A stretch of DNA of 64,000 nt from assembly GCF_000428765.1 (NCBI RefSeq), contig NZ_AUAO01000003.1, forward strand, positions 310,001-374,000. Direction: 5' to 3'. The first letter of the stretch is position 1. Each line of letters opens with the position of its first letter. Made by a program: the position numbers and the translations under genes. Below the pieces are notes generated by a model. The model did no database searches. It saw nothing but the letters and a program-made list of their open reading frames with translations, and was not told the DNA's origin. Below are positions 63,186 to 64,000 of this stretch, piece after piece. Origin of the DNA: Brevundimonas aveniformis DSM 17977 (GTDB lineage Bacteria > Pseudomonadota > Alphaproteobacteria > Caulobacterales > Caulobacteraceae).

Positions 63186-64000
63186 TCAGGCGGCCTGGGC
63201 TGCGTCCGACAGCCACAGCGTCCGCAAGGCAGACACAACGCCCTCCGGGTCATCCAGTCGGCAAAGGCGGGCCTTGTCGGCGCGACGCACCGCCGGATCC
63301 GGGTGATAGGGGGCACCCTCAATGTACCAGCCCAGATGCTTGCGAAACATCTTCAGGCCCAGGCGCTCGCCATAGAAGTCCAAAGACCGGCGATAGTGCC
63401 GCTCAACAATCTCAAATCTTGTCCCAAGGCCCGGCTCGCCAAACGGCATGCCGTCAAGGCCGCGCTCGATGGCCGCCGCGATCCAGGGGCGCCCCTGGAC
63501 ACCTCTCCCCAACATCACCGCATCACAGCCGGAGCGATCCATCGCTTCGCGGGCCTGATCTGGTGTGTTGATGTCACCGTTGACGATCACAGGGATCGAG
63601 ACAGCGTCGCGAACAAGCCGCACCGCGTCCCAGTCGGCGGCATCGGAATAGAATTGTTGCCGGGTTCGCCCGTGGATCGTCACGGCCTGGACCCCAATCC
63701 CTTGGGCGCGTCGCGCCAGCTCGGCAGCGCTCAAGCTGTCGTGATCCCATCCCAGGCGCGTCTTCAACGTAACCGGGCGAGTCGTGGCCGCGACAACGGC
63801 CTCAAGAATGGCGCAAGCCCGGTCCAGGTCGCGCAACAGCGCCGACCCGGAAGCGATCCCGGTGACTTCCTTGGCCGGGCAACCAAAGTTCAGGTCGATG
63901 ATGTCCGCCCCGGCGCGCTCGGCCATGCGGGCCCCGTCGGCCATCATGTCCGGGCGGGCCCCAACCAGCTGGATCACGGTCAATCCCAATCCTTCGCCAA
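63186..64000 (-). CDS. dusB: tRNA-dihydrouridine synthase DusB (NifR3), 5' part beyond the window
   Basis: The last about 271 residues of a gene whose start lies past position 64000; the frame is open to the edge. Family marks: DIIDLNFGCPAKEVTGIASG (with the catalytic Cys in GCPAK), ALLRDLDRACAIL, KTRLGW, HGRTRQQFYSDAADWDAV, VNGDINTPDQAREAMDRSGC then MLGRGVQGRPW. FMN enzyme reducing uridines in the D loop of tRNA. C-terminal helices include FRKHLGWYIEG. In alphaproteobacteria nifR3 usually precedes ntrBC; here it is followed directly by ntrYX. Confidence 0.94.
   Translation of the reverse strand, partial: GEGLGLTVIQLVGARPDMMADGARMAERAGADIIDLNFGCPAKEVTGIASGSALLRDLDRACAILEAVVAATTRPVTLKTRLGWDHDSLSAAELARRAQGIGVQAVTIHGRTRQQFYSDAADWDAVRLVRDAVSIPVIVNGDINTPDQAREAMDRSGCDAVMLGRGVQGRPWIAAAIERGLDGMPFGEPGLGTRFEIVERHYRRSLDFYGERLGLKMFRKHLGWYIEGAPYHPDPAVRRADKARLCRLDDPEGVVSALRTLWLSDAAQAA

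Overview
The window reads as ordinary, densely packed chromosome of a high-GC alphaproteobacterium, most likely Caulobacterales (Caulobacter/Brevundimonas-like). This is inferred from content, not from a search. The pointers are C4-pathway hemA, the nifR3/dusB-ntrYX-hfq-hflX neighbourhood, a PopA-like two-receiver/degenerate-GGDEF protein, sdhE next to mfd, H+-pumping pyrophosphatase, and many GTGA/ATGA gene overlaps. I see no CRISPR array, insertion sequence, prophage, rRNA or replication origin.

Left part (1-8.5 kb, almost all minus strand): a 58-residue ORF below usual length cutoffs, dprA, plsY, an apparently inactive dihydroorotase (pyrC') coupled to pyrB, a small secreted protein, a squalene/phytoene-synthase-family protein, then secF-secD-yajC. 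From 8.7 to 14.8 kb there is a plus-strand RidA/FemAB-like pair, a CsbD protein, pccA on minus, a secreted S41-like protein and msrB. A strong terminator separates msrB from hppA.

17.2-23.3 kb is one long minus-strand operon: glyA, nrdR, ribD (reductase half only), ribE, ribB, ribH, nusB, thiL and a Tat-signal protein. It makes riboflavin and thiamine diphosphate and supplies one-carbon metabolism. 23.4-27.5 kb holds a lipoprotein, hemA (TTG start), a possibly Tat-exported agmatine deiminase, a zinc-ribbon protein with a GER/GEY repeat tail and an unknown Pro-rich membrane protein.

27.5-36 kb is rpoC-rpoB. Upstream lies a membrane-bound LytTR regulator, not rplJL. 37.8-42.9 kb holds secreted or lipid-anchored hydrolases (S33-like, FKBP, M1 aminopeptidase), tusA and a YihY protein. 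43-50.4 kb: the PopA-like c-di-GMP effector, mfd, sdhE, a small ACGAAGG-type repeat, and recG. 50.4-51.9 kb: tuf preceded by tRNA-Gly and tRNA-Tyr. 52-57 kb: rlmB, terC, a lipoprotein, an MFS transporter, mazG and a DUF1643 protein. 57-64 kb: hflX, hfq, dat, ntrX, ntrY and the 3' part of dusB. ntrB and ntrC, usually between dusB and ntrY, are absent.

Most items of interest are family variants in an otherwise core region: enzymes whose catalytic residues are gone (pyrC', the S41-like protein, the GGDEF domain), a half-length RibD, and two signalling proteins (membrane LytTR and PopA-like). I did not find a convincing new multi-gene defence or mobile system.
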